Positions 16,998 through 29,349 of a DNA stretch of 64,000 bases are shown here, one piece after another. The notes under the pieces are model-generated. The model was not told the origin of the DNA and made no database searches. It was given only the letters and a program-made list of their open reading frames with translations. Each line of letters opens with the position of its first letter. The first letter of the stretch is position 1. The stretch is from Norana najaformis (taxonomy: Eukaryota; Annelida; Clitellata; Crassiclitellata; Hormogastridae): NCBI GenBank assembly GCA_964023275.1, contig OZ029913.1, forward strand, positions 48,239,976-48,303,975, in the 5' to 3' direction. The position numbers and the translations under genes are program-made.

Positions 16998-17318
16998 TTA
17001 AGTCACACAAACCAGCGGATGAAATATTCTGCATCTGAGTATTGTGAACACTTGGTTTTCATTATCCGGGTCATTTGCTGCTTGGGTCCTAGTGACTACC
17101 CCACAATCCTTCAGTTTAGCATCTACCAACTCAGTATCATTGCCAATTACCATATGTATTCCGGGATCCAAGCTATCAATGAGGCAGCGAAGTACAGAAC
17201 CCTTCCCAAAATCACTGTCAACCCGAATTTCAACCAGTGGCACCTCCAGTGTGACCCCAGTAATACCCTTAATGTGTCTGTTCTCACCTGTGTCACATAA
17301 CTCAGACGGTTTAATCAA
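16998..17318 (-). pseudogene. Gypsy protease remnant
   Basis: A 106-aa open stretch with a retropepsin-like C-terminal half: a hydrophobic strand with 'CLIDSLDPG' followed by 'MVIGND', the position where retroviral-type proteases carry the flap and the Gly-Asn-Asp turn. The catalytic DSG is not visible in this frame. It follows the zinc-knuckle Gag on the same strand but in another frame. Confidence 0.55.
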
Positions 17319-18130
17319 CTCCTACTAACCAAACTTTGCAAAGAACCAGAATCTCTGAGCAAAACAACATTATGATATTTTCCGTTAGAATCAAACAATG
17401 TATCAGTGGAACAAACGGTAGATAACGCTTATTAACTAGACAACCTGCAGCTTCCAATTTGTTCAGAATAGCCCCTATAACCAATTCAACGGTCTTTACA
17501 GTAGTACCCTCGTGCTCCCATTTTCGCCTTAAACTAACACAGGACGAAAGGGAGTGGTAAATTTTCTTACAGCAAGCACAGGTAATTGGCAAACTAAACC
17601 ACTGTTGAAAATTTCCTTCCCTTGGAGTTGAAAATTTATATGGAGCGCCTTTTGTGCCCTGCCTCCAATTTTGACCAAACCCAGAATAATCTTGTCTTTC
17701 CCTGGGACTAGTTCTCTCTGGGGCCTCCACTTGAAAAGGCTTGTACAATATGGTGTCTGCCAACTTGGCCACTTCCATAAGGGTTTTGGGCTTCTTCTCA
17801 GTTATCCACAGACAGTTTACAAATTGTTCCAATTTGAACAATTTGAAAGCTCTATCAAAATCAAGCAAAGCCTGTTCCCCTTTGAGCCACTGTTGAAAAA
17901 GCAATGACAATCAGAACACAAAATTTGAATGTTTCCCCTTTCCCCTTGACCAGAGTTCTAAAATGTAATCCATCCATGCATTCTTCGATAGATAGTTCAG
18001 AAAAAACTTTCTTTGCTTTCCCTGTTAATTGCGTGTGCAAAAGGGTGGTCCATTTATTCCTAGGAAATTTATGAATTGTCATGGCTTTTTCAGAGGATAA
18101 ACAGGTAATGTTCAACATCTGATTAATCAA
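17311..18130 (-). pseudogene. Gypsy Gag capsid and zinc-knuckle part
   Basis: Two overlapping frames (18130-17861 and 17910-17311) encode a capsid-like helical stretch (WTTLLHTQLTGKAKKVFSEL) and, further on, a C-X2-C-X4-H-X4-C zinc knuckle (CACCKKIYHSLSSC). Frameshifts separate them. Confidence 0.65.
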
Positions 18131-18309
18131 ATCTATGAACCAGTTTCACTGCAGACACTATCCTAAATGTAGCGGTTTCTCGGACCCGACCAATTTCTAT
18201 CTCAGTGCCCTCCAAACATCTCGGTTCTAAATTATATTGTTTATGTTTCTCCTCCATTTCGGACAATAATTTCCTTTCTTCCAACTGTAAATTTCTTTCC
18301 TCTTTTCTA

Positions 18310-18540
18310 GCTTCAGCCTGCTTTTAGCCTTCTGTCTTCAGCTTCTGCCTCAGCTTTTAACCTTTTGTCTTCAGCTTCTGCCTTAGCTTTTAGCCTTCTA
18401 TCTTCTGCTTCTGCCTGCAACTTTCTATCTTCCAGGCACATTCTTTCCTCAACTTCAACATTTCTTGCTTCTAACTTTTAACTTTCTGTCTTCAGCTTCA
18501 GCTTTTAACTTTCTGTCTTCAGCTTCTAATTTAAGTTTAG
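18310..18540. repeat. Minisatellite within Gag coiled coil
   Basis: Imperfect 30-36-bp units (CTTCAGCTTCTGCCT-type) recur about six times. On the minus strand they encode the repeated charged motif AEDRKLKAE. Confidence 0.6.
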
Positions 18541-18871
18541 CCAGCTCAAATTCATGCTCTTCTCTCTTCTGTTGCCTTTCCACCTCCTCCATTTCCTTTT
18601 GGGCCTCAATTTCCATTTGTTTAATTTTTAGGCACACATCATGCATACCCACCTTTTCCGGGGATAGTAACTTAGACAAAGCTTCTTGTAACTGTATTTT
18701 ACTCAAGGCCTTTGTCTCATGACCCAATTTTTCCATCTCCGCCCTCAATTCAATGGCCAACATTTGAAATACGATGTCCAGCGCTATCTGCTTAGCAACA
18801 CCCAGCAACTCCATTGTACAGCCAGTTATGTACTCGAAATGTACAACAATTGATGGAATTAAATTGCACAC
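18455..18871 (-). pseudogene. Gypsy Gag N-terminal coiled-coil part
   Basis: A 138-aa frame, strongly helical and Glu/Lys/Arg-rich (MEIEAQKEMEEVERQQKREE), ending in repeats of 'AEDRKLK'. Frames downstream are broken until the capsid part. Its reverse-strand open frames are shadows. Confidence 0.5.
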
Positions 18872-18979
18872 AAAAGTTTAGTCCCAAATTTTGCAACCCA
18901 ATTTCAGCCAACAAAATTTAGCAAAATTCACGTTAATTTGGACTAACTTTCGAACGAGCTTTAAGGATGAGCTCCCATT

Positions 18980-19348
18980 TGTTGCAGGTTTTTCTAGGGT
19001 AAGTAATAAACACCTGCAGTAGTTTAAAATAGCTTATATATACAAGCAAAAATGAGACGTGTATACAGAAAAACGACCACAGCAGTCCAAAGAACATCTG
19101 AATTTCCCCTAACAAAGCTTCAACTTCACAAGACAAGGTCATCCACGGCGGGAGACAGAATCAACATCAAAACGGTCAACTTCAAAATGACATGTTGTGA
19201 GTCCAGCAGAACACTAGCACAAATCAACGAGGACGAAACCTCAAAAGACCAACAGGGTCAAATACCAAAAGTCGGACTGAGTTTAACATTCACACCTATT
19301 TATAGGTTGGTGTTCCCGCCCAAAAGGGGACACTCCTACTCTACAACA
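18980..19348 (-). repeat. Gypsy LTR, 369 bp
   Basis: Read on the minus strand it begins TGTTG and ends CAACA, the usual short inverted TG...CA ends. A TATAAATAG box lies at 19296-19304. The primer-site-like sequence follows directly after the 18980 end. The right boundary rests on the TG/CA rule; the partner LTR is not in the window to confirm it. Confidence 0.6.
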
Positions 19349-19640
19349 TCTGGTGCAGTTCATAAGTTATAATTATGGCTATTGGAAGCCATAATTATAA
19401 CTCATTGGCTCATTTTCTTATTGTCATGATTGTTTCTCATTTTCTTAGTTAAGACTTTCTTTTCAGTTAAGTTTTATCTAATATTTGCTGAAATCTTTGT
19501 CACCACCTGCATTATTTTGTAATAAGTGGCCCTAATTTAGCGGCATCTATGTCCCTTTTGGTCTACCATATGTATTTGTAGAAATCTTTCTTCTTTTGGA
19601 AGTATAGAATTTTGCGCATACTTTAAAGGAAATGCCTTGA
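19349..19640. other. Unassigned host DNA with a perfect hairpin
   Basis: A 15-bp perfect inverted repeat (GTTATAATTATGGCT, 19366-19380, pairing with 19387-19401, 6-nt loop) lies 17 bp outside the Gypsy LTR. Nothing else recognised. Confidence 0.5.
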
Positions 19641-20095
19641 TGCATGAATTGCTGCCTCACACCCACCAATGACTCCCATCACACCTGTCTGGGTGATGGT
19701 AGTTCATTACCTTTGAGACAGCAGATGTGTTGGCACATTCTGATGCTAGTTTGCACCTGTAATATCCAATTACAATCAGGCGCAGACCACCCAATTTTTT
19801 GCGTAAAGAGTGTGCCACCAAAAAGCATGGTGCGAAGCTCCTCAGGGCAAACCTAAAAGAGTATTCACTAGGGCAGTTACTGCTGCTACTGGTTCAGGAT
19901 CTGCTTCAGCACAGCCCATCAGGTCACAGATGTGCCAAGGGCGCAGTCCATCTGGGCCTCTTGACAACCATATTGGGAAGGAACGCATGTGTTTTACTGT
20001 TTTATCTTTGGTGACCTGGAAAACCGTGGCCATAAGTGATATGGAAGGAGGTGGATGGTTCAAAGGAGGTGAAGGATGTTTGAGACTTAGCACAG
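19640..20095 (-). mobile_element. Degenerate LINE reverse-transcriptase fragment
   Basis: Minus-strand translation shows 'GPDGLRPWHI' followed by a helix ending 'VNTLLGLP'. Frame-shifted remnants further downstream contain an Arg-Lys-Lys-Leu-Gly-Gly-Leu-Arg stretch. This is the fingers/palm start of a non-LTR reverse transcriptase. Several stops and frameshifts are present. Confidence 0.55.
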
Positions 20096-20099
20096 CCAG

Positions 20100-22360
20100 G
20101 TGATTGTGGGAAAGGATTCATCCTCTGAGCAGAGGATTCGAATGACTGCCATCCTCCAACTTTGAGGCAACAGATGCCACAATTGCATGGTCATTGTTAT
20201 TTTTTCTGTTGCCTGGTGTGGAAGTGAGGAAACTTGGAAAAAATGAAAGCCTCTTTAGCTGGCCAATTGGAAAAAAGTCATCAACCTGCTTTTTATGTTA
20301 GGTGTTAAATTATGGTGCCTACCTCTAGTCCGTTGTTGAAGAACGTTAACCCCAAATGACTGCTAATGACAGAGAATGAGAAATTCTACCAGAATCCTGT
20401 TTATGATAGTAATGAGTGATCCACCCATGCTTGGCTGGCTGCCTTAGGATGTGGTTCAGAATTTAACCTTTAAGAATTTGGTGGCAAATGCTGTTAGACT
20501 GAGAACAGGCAACCAGGAGCACTAAATTTAGAGAAGTTCCACTTGGGGATTTACCAACTGGGGTTAGAATTTCATTAGGTTCATTGTGAGTGAATCTGTG
20601 AGATACTAACTGAAGGTTGTTGATTGAAACCAGGGCAAGGGTTGTTGTGAGGGCCATGCAGATGCACCCTGCCATCTTGGACATGCAGCGGTCTTATAGC
20701 CCTACAAATGCTACATGCCCCCCTTGTTTTATGTGACATTCGAGAGGCGGTGAGGACGGGCTACAAGAAGGATCCATTTAATGCGTGTACTGGGCACATA
20801 GAGGTTACATTTGGACAACGAACGAATTGATGAATCAACAAATGAATATGGATCAACAACCATCAACAGAATAGACTGAGCTGGAGGGGCGTTGGCTGAT
20901 GTCAGACTTCTGACCTCAGAAAGTTTCAAACTTCAAACTTGCGATAAAAGCAGAAAACAACAGAACAAGCACAAAACTCAACAGACTTGTGCAGAAGACG
21001 AAAATCCAATTCAGAAAAATGTATAAAAGGGAAAATGGGCAAAACAAATGGGCAAAAAAATGGAAAAAGTTCAGAAAGTAATTAGAATCAGCGTAACACC
21101 AGAACAAAGATGGTAGTCGCCATCTTGACCTAGGATCATGTCAGAATATTATTATTATTACTATTTTATGAGTTAAAACCAGCACTCGTTTAGCAGTGAT
21201 TTAAAACCTGCTCTTGTTTGGCAGTGAATTGTGAGCAGTGACATTAAATCCGTGGCAATGGGTCAAATCACATGACTTCATTGGTGAAAACAGCAGAAGT
21301 CTATGAAGCTATTATGGTAAGATGGCCATAACTGTGACATCCTACAGTCAGTTGGAGGGAAAATTGGCAGTGGGGCACCTTCAGTAGAGTGGCAGACTGA
21401 GTCAGTCTTTGAATGCATAAACTCCAAATAGTCTGTTGCTGTAACTGAAGTCTGAGTAGGACTGTTTCTTGAAATCTAATGTCCAAGAATTTTATATAGC
21501 AAAGATCACAGTTGTTGTGGACTATCAACATCTTGCTTGATTACTTTCACCCACTCAGAATGTGCCACGCATATGTTGGAATGCGTGGATCCAGATAGCA
21601 CAGTTCTCAGTGCCATGTGTATGCCTGTAACATAGTCCAAGTCATCTGACATCTCAACGAAGGTCACAACAGGCTCCATAAAATCAAAAAAGTGAGAAAT
21701 GACTATATCAGCTAGGAACTTACTCCCGAGAGACATGATGTTCCAAGTTGCCAGTCACCACTTACTGACTCTGTGTGCACAGGAACTTAAGGAATGGCCA
21801 GTAGAGTAGAAAACTAGGTTAAGTGTGTGGTTAACACCTGAGAACTCATTCTCAAGCCTATTGCCATATACGTAGTTGAAAGGTTGTCTTCCATACAAGC
21901 CATGGAACGACCAGCCACTGAACTGAGAGAAAGTGTATTCATACCTGATAAGTATTTCTTCACTTTCAGAGCAATCAGTTATGAACATTATAATCCAGCA
22001 CCAATTAATTCTGAAAAATGTCTAATGGTTAGCATGCTAGACCCTCTACCCAGAGGTTGGGATTCAATTCTCCATCAGAGAAGAAAGATGTTTTGAGATT
22101 TCTGGTCCACTTGCACCTCTTGCAAACTCAACTATCCAGTGAGCACACTAACTGTAAACTGTCGATGGGAAGACAAGACTGCTAGGGTGAGCACTGGCAA
22201 CCTGCCCTCATATCGATGCACAAAAATGATCAGCCCTGCTGAGCATCATAACAGAAGGAGTGGAGTGGAAGAAGATCAAATTGAATGGATCAGGCTTCTT
22301 TGGAAAAAGCATGAACTTCTAAACAACAAAGAACAGGTGCTGAGAGAGTCTGATCGCCCA
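20100..22360. other. Intergenic DNA, no gene recognised
   Basis: Open frames here are short and without recognisable domains. The stretch is probably decayed transposon sequence, but I could not assign it. Confidence 0.5.
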
Positions 22361-22364
22361 TGAT

Positions 22365-23150
22365 CTTGTGGCTCAAAGGAAACATCCTTCTCCTCAGTGG
22401 ACTACCTTCGCCACCTAATAGAGAAAGTCTCCAATGTCCAACGAGATACTGAGGGCTCAGCCCCATGAAAATACATCACATCTGAGTGCTGCTTTGATCG
22501 ATTGACAAGGTAACTGATGTCAAATTAAGATCATTTCTTCTGTCGTCATCATCTAAAACATGCACACTAGACCTCATCCCGCCTTTCCTTCTGAGAGATT
22601 ATGTCGATGAGCTACTATCATTGCTGTGGCAGCTCTGCATTGCCTCATTGGCTGAAGGATTCTTACCGGAGAGTCAAAACTGCGCTATCGGACAGCCATT
22701 ACTCAAGAAGTCTGAAAGCAGATATTGCGATATTTAGAATTGTGCAACCTAATGCCAAAGCTATACACGGGCTTCAGAAAAGGCCATTCGATTAAGACAG
22801 TTCTGATAAGAATTATCTCAGATGTCTGTAATCCATCGATATCGGACATGTTACACTGTAAACTGCTTGCTCCTCTTAACGTGGGCACCACATTTGTTAC
22901 TGTGGACCATGGCATCCTGTTTATCAACTACACCCTTCTTATGGAATTAGTGGACAGCTGTCAGAGTGGCATCACTCTTTCCTCAAAGGGCAATGGTGGC
23001 GATGGTTTTTCTGGATTAGAAACACAACCAGTCATCCAGGACGTTGCAGTGCTTCTGGATGAAGAATTGTCCATGGAGGAGCATGTCAGCTCTGTCTGCA
23101 GGTCCTGCTTTTACCAGATATGTCTAATCAGAGTCACATGATAAAATTTA
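22365..23150 (+). mobile_element. Degenerate L2-like LINE fragment
   Basis: Scattered plus-strand frames show 'YLRHLIEKVSNVQRDTEG', then 'LDLIPPFLLRDYVDELL', 'GFRKGHSIKTVLIRIISDV' and 'LLDEELSMEEHV', in the order of an L2/CR1 reverse transcriptase. Multiple frameshifts and deletions, including loss of the catalytic YADD region. Confidence 0.7.
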
Positions 23151-23349
23151 TCATTTGACTTCAGTATGATTATTATTTTGTAATTGTAATTGTAATTTGA
23201 AATTTGTATAGCGCCATCCCTCCATTCTGATGTGCCTGGACTTTTATAATGCAGTCCTTGCAGGCTTGCTGAGGTTCAGGATATGACACACCTTCAGTCG
23301 TTCCTGAACTGTGCTGCCAGAATCATTGTCAACGTGCTGTAATTCTTGC

Positions 23350-23680
23350 ATTTTTTCGAGCTGTTTGTAATTGTAATTATAATTTGAGATTTATAAAGTG
23401 CCTCTTAGAGAATAAACTCAACAGAGGTGCTTCCGATCAGAAAAAGTAAAATCACTGTTAAACAGTACAGTCTTCAGGCGCCTGCAGAATACTGAGAGGG
23501 GGACAGAAAGGAGCTCAAGTCGCAATTCTCGAGGGAGATGATTCCAGCAAGCTTCTGGACTGGGCAGCAGCGGTTTGCATGCTAGGGACAAACAGGAGAT
23601 CTTGAGTGGCCGAGTGAAGGGTGCTACGGCCCGGCAACGAGGAAACCAAAGTGCAGAAGTGAATGAGGTAAAGGGGACAG
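23350..23680 (-). mobile_element. LINE 3' end (family A), minus strand
   Basis: Minus-strand frame ends 'SEACWNHLPREL...FCRRLKTVLF', followed by ATAAATCTCAAATTATAATTAC, the 3' tail. The same 3' end recurs at 37,532-37,620 and 56,285-56,640, so this is an interspersed family. 5'-truncated. Confidence 0.75.
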
Positions 23681-23689
23681 CTATATGTG

Positions 23690-23965
23690 AGACATGCTGC
23701 ACTGGCTTCTGGTCAAGGACAGGATCAAATTCAATATTTTCATCATGGTACAAGCTTCACTAGCTGGCATGGCCCCAGAATACATCAGGAATCTCTGTGT
23801 TTCTGTCTTAAACCAGCCGGGTCCTGTGTTTCTGTCTTAAACCAGCCGGGTCCATGATCATTGCATTCAGCGGCCTATGGAAATCTGTTGGTCCCGCATT
23901 TTTGTGCATTTGTGAGGTTCTTAAGAGGTACTATATAAATAGCCAGATATATACATACACATATG
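23690..23965 (+). mobile_element. LINE 3' fragment with a 29-bp internal duplication
   Basis: Plus-strand 'MLHWLPVKDRIKFKIFIMV'-type sequence (in part frame-shifted), then a 29-bp direct duplication (CTGTGTTTCTGTCTTAAACC..., near 23,796-23,852), then a TATATAAATAGCCAG end with ATAC repeats. Confidence 0.55.
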
Positions 23966-24263
23966 CACTCCCATACGATGGTGCAGGCACACCATGCTTT
24001 CTCTTGTATTGGACTGGCCTTTATACACACTCTTTCTCTGAGAATATGTACTTCGAAAGATACAGCTCAAAAACTCTTTTAACTCATATTAAATCACGCA
24101 TTTTTTCATAACTGTTAGATAGCCATGTTTTAGGATGTTTGTGAAATTCTTAAAAGGTGTTATATAAATAAGCAGATACATACATACATACATATGCTGA
24201 GACTAAGGAAGTGAAGGTGATAGTACTTCATACCCATGGCTGCCTCTTGGAGTTAGCTTATGA

Positions 24264-24604
24264 CATTGGTTCTCAAAGTGTGGTCCATAAACCACCTGTG
24301 GTTTGCAAACATGAGCATCACTGGGGCAGTGTTACCCAATATTCCTGCAATGTCTTTCCCTGTATACAACAAAAGAATGTATTGTCGCAGTTTGGTAAAT
24401 AGCATTTTAGGCTGTTTTTTTCTAATAGTTTATCTATTCTAAGGTTCTGGTTACATCACTGTTCATGTCATAGTGAAAACATTTTTATCTTGGCAGTCAT
24501 ATTTGTTCATTTCTGGTAAAAATTGCTGGACTATGGTCAGTGGTCTGCCACAAGTTCAACTCAAGTAAATTAAGACCCAGGACAAAAAGCTTTGAGAACT
24601 ATTG
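24264..24604. mobile_element. hAT-type miniature element, 341 bp
   Basis: Terminal inverted repeats CATTGGTTCTCAAAG and CTTTGAGAACTATTG bound a non-coding 341-bp body. Flanks GCTTATGA (24256-24263) and GCTTAAGG (24605-24612) look like a decayed 8-bp target duplication, the hAT length. Confidence 0.7.
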
Positions 24605-25147
24605 GCTTAAGGACTGCTTTTCTTCTCTTCTTGTGAATGCTGTTTGAGAACTTGAGAACACACTTATTCTCAACCTCCAAGTGAAATGATTTGATGAAGA
24701 TGAATGATAATGTACGTCAGCATCTTTCATGAAAATGGCAATTAGTCCTAAGAAGATGTTGTGAATTGAATCTGTCAGCATGATGTGTACGTTCAGGAGC
24801 TAGGTTATCGTCTGACAGCACAAGGAGCACCCAGAGGAATTGGGGTTCAGGCACAAGTGGCACTAGGGAGCAGCCAGCCGAAGAGATGATGAGCAGCAGA
24901 GAAGACTACTTTCATACTTACACAGATGGATGGAGTGAAGAGGAACAGATTAACCATGCCATGCAACAATCCATCAGACATGGTAAGGATTCACTTGCAC
25001 TGGTGGAATAAATGGACAATGTTGGCCAACCTCTGTGGCTCCTGGACTACTTAGAAAAAGTCATTTGCCAAGACAGTACAGGGCTCCGGTGCTTCTTTTG
25101 TTGGCTGGTCTAAATTCTTGAATTTGTTGGCTACTTGTGTCCATGCT
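24605..25147. other. Unassigned host DNA
   Basis: No gene or repeat recognised; only short open frames. Confidence 0.5.
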
Positions 25148-27880
25148 TGTAATCGTAATTGTAAACTTGAGATTTCTACAGCACCAAAAAGCTAAGTCAT
25201 GGGAACCATATTATTCACGGGCACTCAGTTAAAACGAAATCAACAGGCAAGTAGGGTGAGGTTTGGTTCCAGGTCAATATCCAAAGGTCAGGCAGGCAGA
25301 TAGTCAGATGGCTACAGTGGATGTTGCTTGGAACTAGAACAGCAAGACAGATAAGGGAAAGAGAGGGAATCAAGATGGTATATGAGGAAGAGGAGTTTTC
25401 AGTTTTGAGTGAAAGACCTGTACAGAGATGGCAAGGTGTGAAGTATTGCCGAGTTCATAGCTTTGGTCAGATAATTCTTGTATTTCTGGTGGCAGTTTAT
25501 GCCAAGGGGATGATATGGAGCCATTTCCAAATTTTAAGGATGACATAATAGAAGGGCAGAGAAGTGTTGGGACAAAAGATGTTCAGGTTGAAAGGAGTGG
25601 TTGGATTGTAAATAACTGATGAGGATCAAAGTAAGTAAGTGAGGATCAAAGTAAGTGATAGGCTTTTGTACTTTATTCATTCAGGTATTTGGGAGTTTTG
25701 GTGACAGCATGAGTGAGAGCATTCTAGATAACTTGAAGGCAGTTTACTTAGGTGGTGACTGTATTCAGGAAAAGTGCGAATTCCAATAGTCTAGCTTAAC
25801 ATGGACTAAGGATGTGGTGATGGTAGATGTGGTTTTGAAGTCAAGCACAGGGTGGATTCTGCGAAGGTCACGGATATGCATGAAGCAAGAGTGGGAAAAA
25901 TGGGTGATGTGATCAGAGAAGTTGAAGTTTCGGTCAAATTCTACACCGTTCTAAGTTCTGAAGAGGAGAATGATAGTAGTGTGGGTGGAGCTAGAGTCCA
26001 GACTGAGGGAGATAGAGGTGATGAGAATTTTCTTGAGCTGTTCACATAGGTCCATAAGTATGATTTTGGTTTTAGATGAGTTCAGGAACTGGAGATTTGA
26101 TGTCATCTAGGAGGAGATTTGTGTAACCACATGATCTATAGAGTCGATGAAACAGTTTGGAGAGAGAGATGCATAGTTGGGTGTCATCAACGTAAAAGTG
26201 ATGGTCAACTGAGGATGCTTTAATGAGTGAACTGAATGGGGTAGTGTAAAGGATAAACATAAGCCAAGAACAGAGCCTTGTAGAACTCTGCAAGAAGACT
26301 TGATTGGGATGTTTTAACAGAGAAAGAGCAGGAGAGGTAGGACTGTATCCAGAGGAGAGCAGTGTCAGTAAAATCAAACCAGGCTGAAAGTCTTTGGAAT
26401 AGGATGTTGTGTTCAATGGTATTGAAGGCTGCTGAAATATTAAGGAGACATAGGCAAGAGACCTGTTGATGAGGGATGGCAGAAATTAGCTTACTGTAGA
26501 GGGGAGGATGGTTTCAGTTGAGTGCCGGTTAGTAAATGAAATTGGTGTGGGTTAAGTACTGAGCTGGAAGTCAGATAGTCATTAATCCAATAGGACAACA
26601 TGTTTGGTTAATCTGGAGATGAAAGGCAGGTTAGAAACAAGTCAGCAGTTTCAAAGGATTTCTTTATCAAGTGATGATTTCTCGAGAAGAGGGTTAACCA
26701 GAGAGTGTTTGAAAAGGAGCGAAAATTAGGAGTAGGCTAGGAGAGACTAATTATTTATTTTTTTTTGGGTAATGATGGGAACAATTATTTATTTATTTTT
26801 TGGTAAGGATAGGAACAATTATTTAGTTTTTTTGGAAAGGATGGGAACAAGGATGGATGCACAGTCTTTCAGTAATGATGTAAGTATAGGGTCAAGTTTG
26901 CAGTGTTCGTTTGGATGAGATTTTAACAGATGTGATATTTAAGTCTATGATGTGGGTTGGAAGACAGATAATGAAGATTGAGGTGGGAGGGTGGACAGCC
27001 TTGAGTGGGGAGGATGCAACAGCAGGTGGATTGTTGGTAGATTAGGAAAGGAAAGATTGAAGAGAAAGACAAAGGGTATCAATTTTGTCCGATAACGAAG
27101 AACAGAACGAGTCAGCTATTGAAGAAGATGGAAGAAAATTTGGAAGTGGACTGGAGGAGTTGCAGTGGAGGAGTGGGTTTATGGCTTTCCAGAGAAGTTG
27201 AAGGCTAGAAGATCAAGAATGAACTAGTGAGGAGTAAAATCTCTTTGCAGCCATAGCTAGAAGGTGATGGTATTTATTTGAGGCACATTTTAGGTTAGAG
27301 AGAAGTTGAGGATCACGGGTGCATTTGTAAACGCACTCAAGGCATCGATGGAAAATTTTAAGGCCTAAGGATGGGAATTGTACCAAGGATTGTTAAGAAT
27401 GGGAGCAAGATTTGGTAATAGTAATAGTGTGTTTGTCAAGAATTGTTGAAAGTGGTGTTGTAGAAAGAGACAAGGTCATCAAGGGAGGAGGGGGAATTTA
27501 AACAAGGTCTGAACAGGGAATATCTTGTATGAAGGCTTCAATGTTTATTCAACTAATGTGGACAAAAGAATGGAAGGAAGACAAGGGTATCAAGAGAAAG
27601 AGATATCAGGTGATAGATAGCCTGAGAAATGTGAAGAGGTTAAATATGGGTGGGGAATTTGACATGCTGGACCAGTTTATTTGATGATTAACAGGGTGAG
27701 GAATTCTAAAGCACACGTATCAGAGAGACTAAACGACATGTATATTAAAATTGCCTTTAATCTGGAATTCAGGTGTTGTATTGGCAGCAGTGGAGAGCAG
27801 GGTGGTGAATTCTTTCAAGAAGACAGATGGAGGAAGTTGAATATGAGGAGGAAGATGGAGGATGATACACATTAACCCTA
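25148..27880 (-). mobile_element. LINE family B, decayed, nearly full endonuclease-RT span
   Basis: The minus strand matches the plus-strand LINE at 51,470-52,700 over its coding part. It shows an endonuclease-like GDFNIHV near 27,750, a spacer segment at 27,060-27,450 and a reverse transcriptase with 'FYVDDTQLCISL' near 26,190. The 3' end has a TTACAATTACGATTAC-type tail at about 25,150. Many stops and frameshifts. Three imperfect ~40-bp T-rich repeats lie near 26,750-26,860. Confidence 0.75.
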
Positions 27881-28495
27881 TCAATTCAGGTTAATTTTTC
27901 AAAGCCCAGCCTGTACAGTCCAGTTTATGGCAAAAGTCTGAATTATTTTGTTTTTGTGGAAAAACATCATGTTGTACTTTTAATAACTCTGCCAATAATT
28001 AAGCTAGAAACACACTTCTAGCATCAAAATGTTCACAAATGTCCTCTTTTATGTGTAAAAATTTATTTTATGAACAAGTATTGGGAATTCCTGCTCTTAT
28101 CCTGAAGCAGTATGACTTGCAGTGTTTTAGTTAGGTGAAAATACTGTGTGATGAAGTTTTTTAAATTAGAAAGTAATGACAGTAGCTGTGTTAAGAATTT
28201 AATGCTGAATAAGGCAGTGAACAATTTATAAAATCAGATGACAAATGACCCCAAAAATAAGAAAAAATCCATGCACCCTTATGAGCTCCAATTTTGCATT
28301 TTAATGCTAATCCCACAACTTGGCAACTTGAAAGTGGTACAACTTGGAGTTACTTGTGAAAGGGAGATTATTTCACATGGAAAACATGGGGATTCTGGTT
28401 ATTCAGCTGTGGGTGGGTATGTAATAAAGTCAGCTCCGGTCCATTGCCTATATGGTCCGTTTTCAAGGGGTAACTGACTCATAATTAGGTTTGTA
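27880..28495 (+). repeat. Interspersed repeat C, about 0.6 kb, non-coding
   Basis: Sequence from about 27,884 to the CAAGGGGTAACTGACTCATAATTAG end at 28,490 recurs in part at 37,790-38,015 and, inverted, at 61,735-62,345. I see no coding potential. Probably a non-autonomous transposon; clear terminal inverted repeats were not found. Confidence 0.65.
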
Positions 28496-28555
28496 AAGCT
28501 AAATTATACATACAGTACATGCATATTTATGTATAACATATACTATATCATGTTA

Positions 28556-29195
28556 ACAATTTCTCCCGCTCATGCTTTTACCACCTTCGTCAGCTTCATA
28601 CAATCCGCCGCTCCCTCTCCTTTCATGCCGTTACTACTCTAATTTATGCCCTTATCTGCACCAGGGTGGACTTTGGTAAGGCTATCTTTGCTGGACTCTC
28701 ACTTGCCAATATTTCCAAGCTTCAGTCTGTTCTCAGTGCTGCTGCCCATCTTATTGGAGTTGTCTCCAGGTATGGCCATATAACTTCCTTTATGCAGGAC
28801 ACTTTGCACTGGCTTCCCGTTCAGCAGCCTATCCAGTTCAAGATCCTAATGCTTATGCGTAATTGCCTCATTGGCTCTGCTCCGTCATACCTTAGGGACT
28901 TCTGCATTTCGGTCTCCTTGGTTCCAGGCCTTAGCACTCTGGTCGGTCTCCCTTGGACTCCTGACTGTCCCTCATATGCGCACTGCTACAGCTCAGTCTA
29001 GAAGCTTTGCCTAATAGCTGGAATCACCTTTCCCGAGAGCTCTGGCTTGAATTCCTCAGTTTGTCCCTTCCGCAGTTTTGCGAGCACCTGGTCTGTATTA
29101 TTTGACAGTGGTCTCACTGGTTCAGATCGGGAGCGCCTCTGACGAGTCTATTCTTGAAGTGGCGCTTTATAAATGTTAGATTAGAATTACAAAAT
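28556..29195 (+). mobile_element. L2-like LINE 3' fragment
   Basis: Plus-strand sequence 'LSLANISKLQSVLSAAAHLI', 'MQDTLHWLPVQQPIQFK' and, after a frameshift, the 'SWNHLSRELWLEFLSLSLPQF'-type C-terminus. The tail is TTACAAAATTACAATTAC near 29,190. Close relative of the fragment at 61,828-62,001. Confidence 0.75.
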
Positions 29196-29349
29196 TACAA
29201 TTACTATGTCGTATCTACATAGACATTATGTTTCTGTATTTATATATAACATAAGGCAGTGGTAGGCATACAAAGGCAGAACCAGTAGCAAATCAAATAT
29301 CCATATTTTCCATACTACAAGTCGTGGTTTTTTACATGAACTTCTAGGG

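Larger units (their letters stand above)
16925..19348 (-). mobile_element. Truncated Gypsy-type LTR retrotransposon
   Basis: On the minus strand the order is LTR (19348-18980), primer-binding-like TGGGAGCTCATC next to the LTR, a long Gag with coiled coil, a zinc knuckle, and part of a protease. Coding-like sequence (LTDKNVLDKLF...) continues to about 16,925 and stops at the Polinton. No reverse transcriptase, integrase or second LTR is present. Frames are broken in several places, so it is an old, inactive copy. Confidence 0.75.

Noticed and set aside
20729-21107. Two short minus-strand frames
   Set aside because: Low-complexity or featureless translations; no family resemblance.
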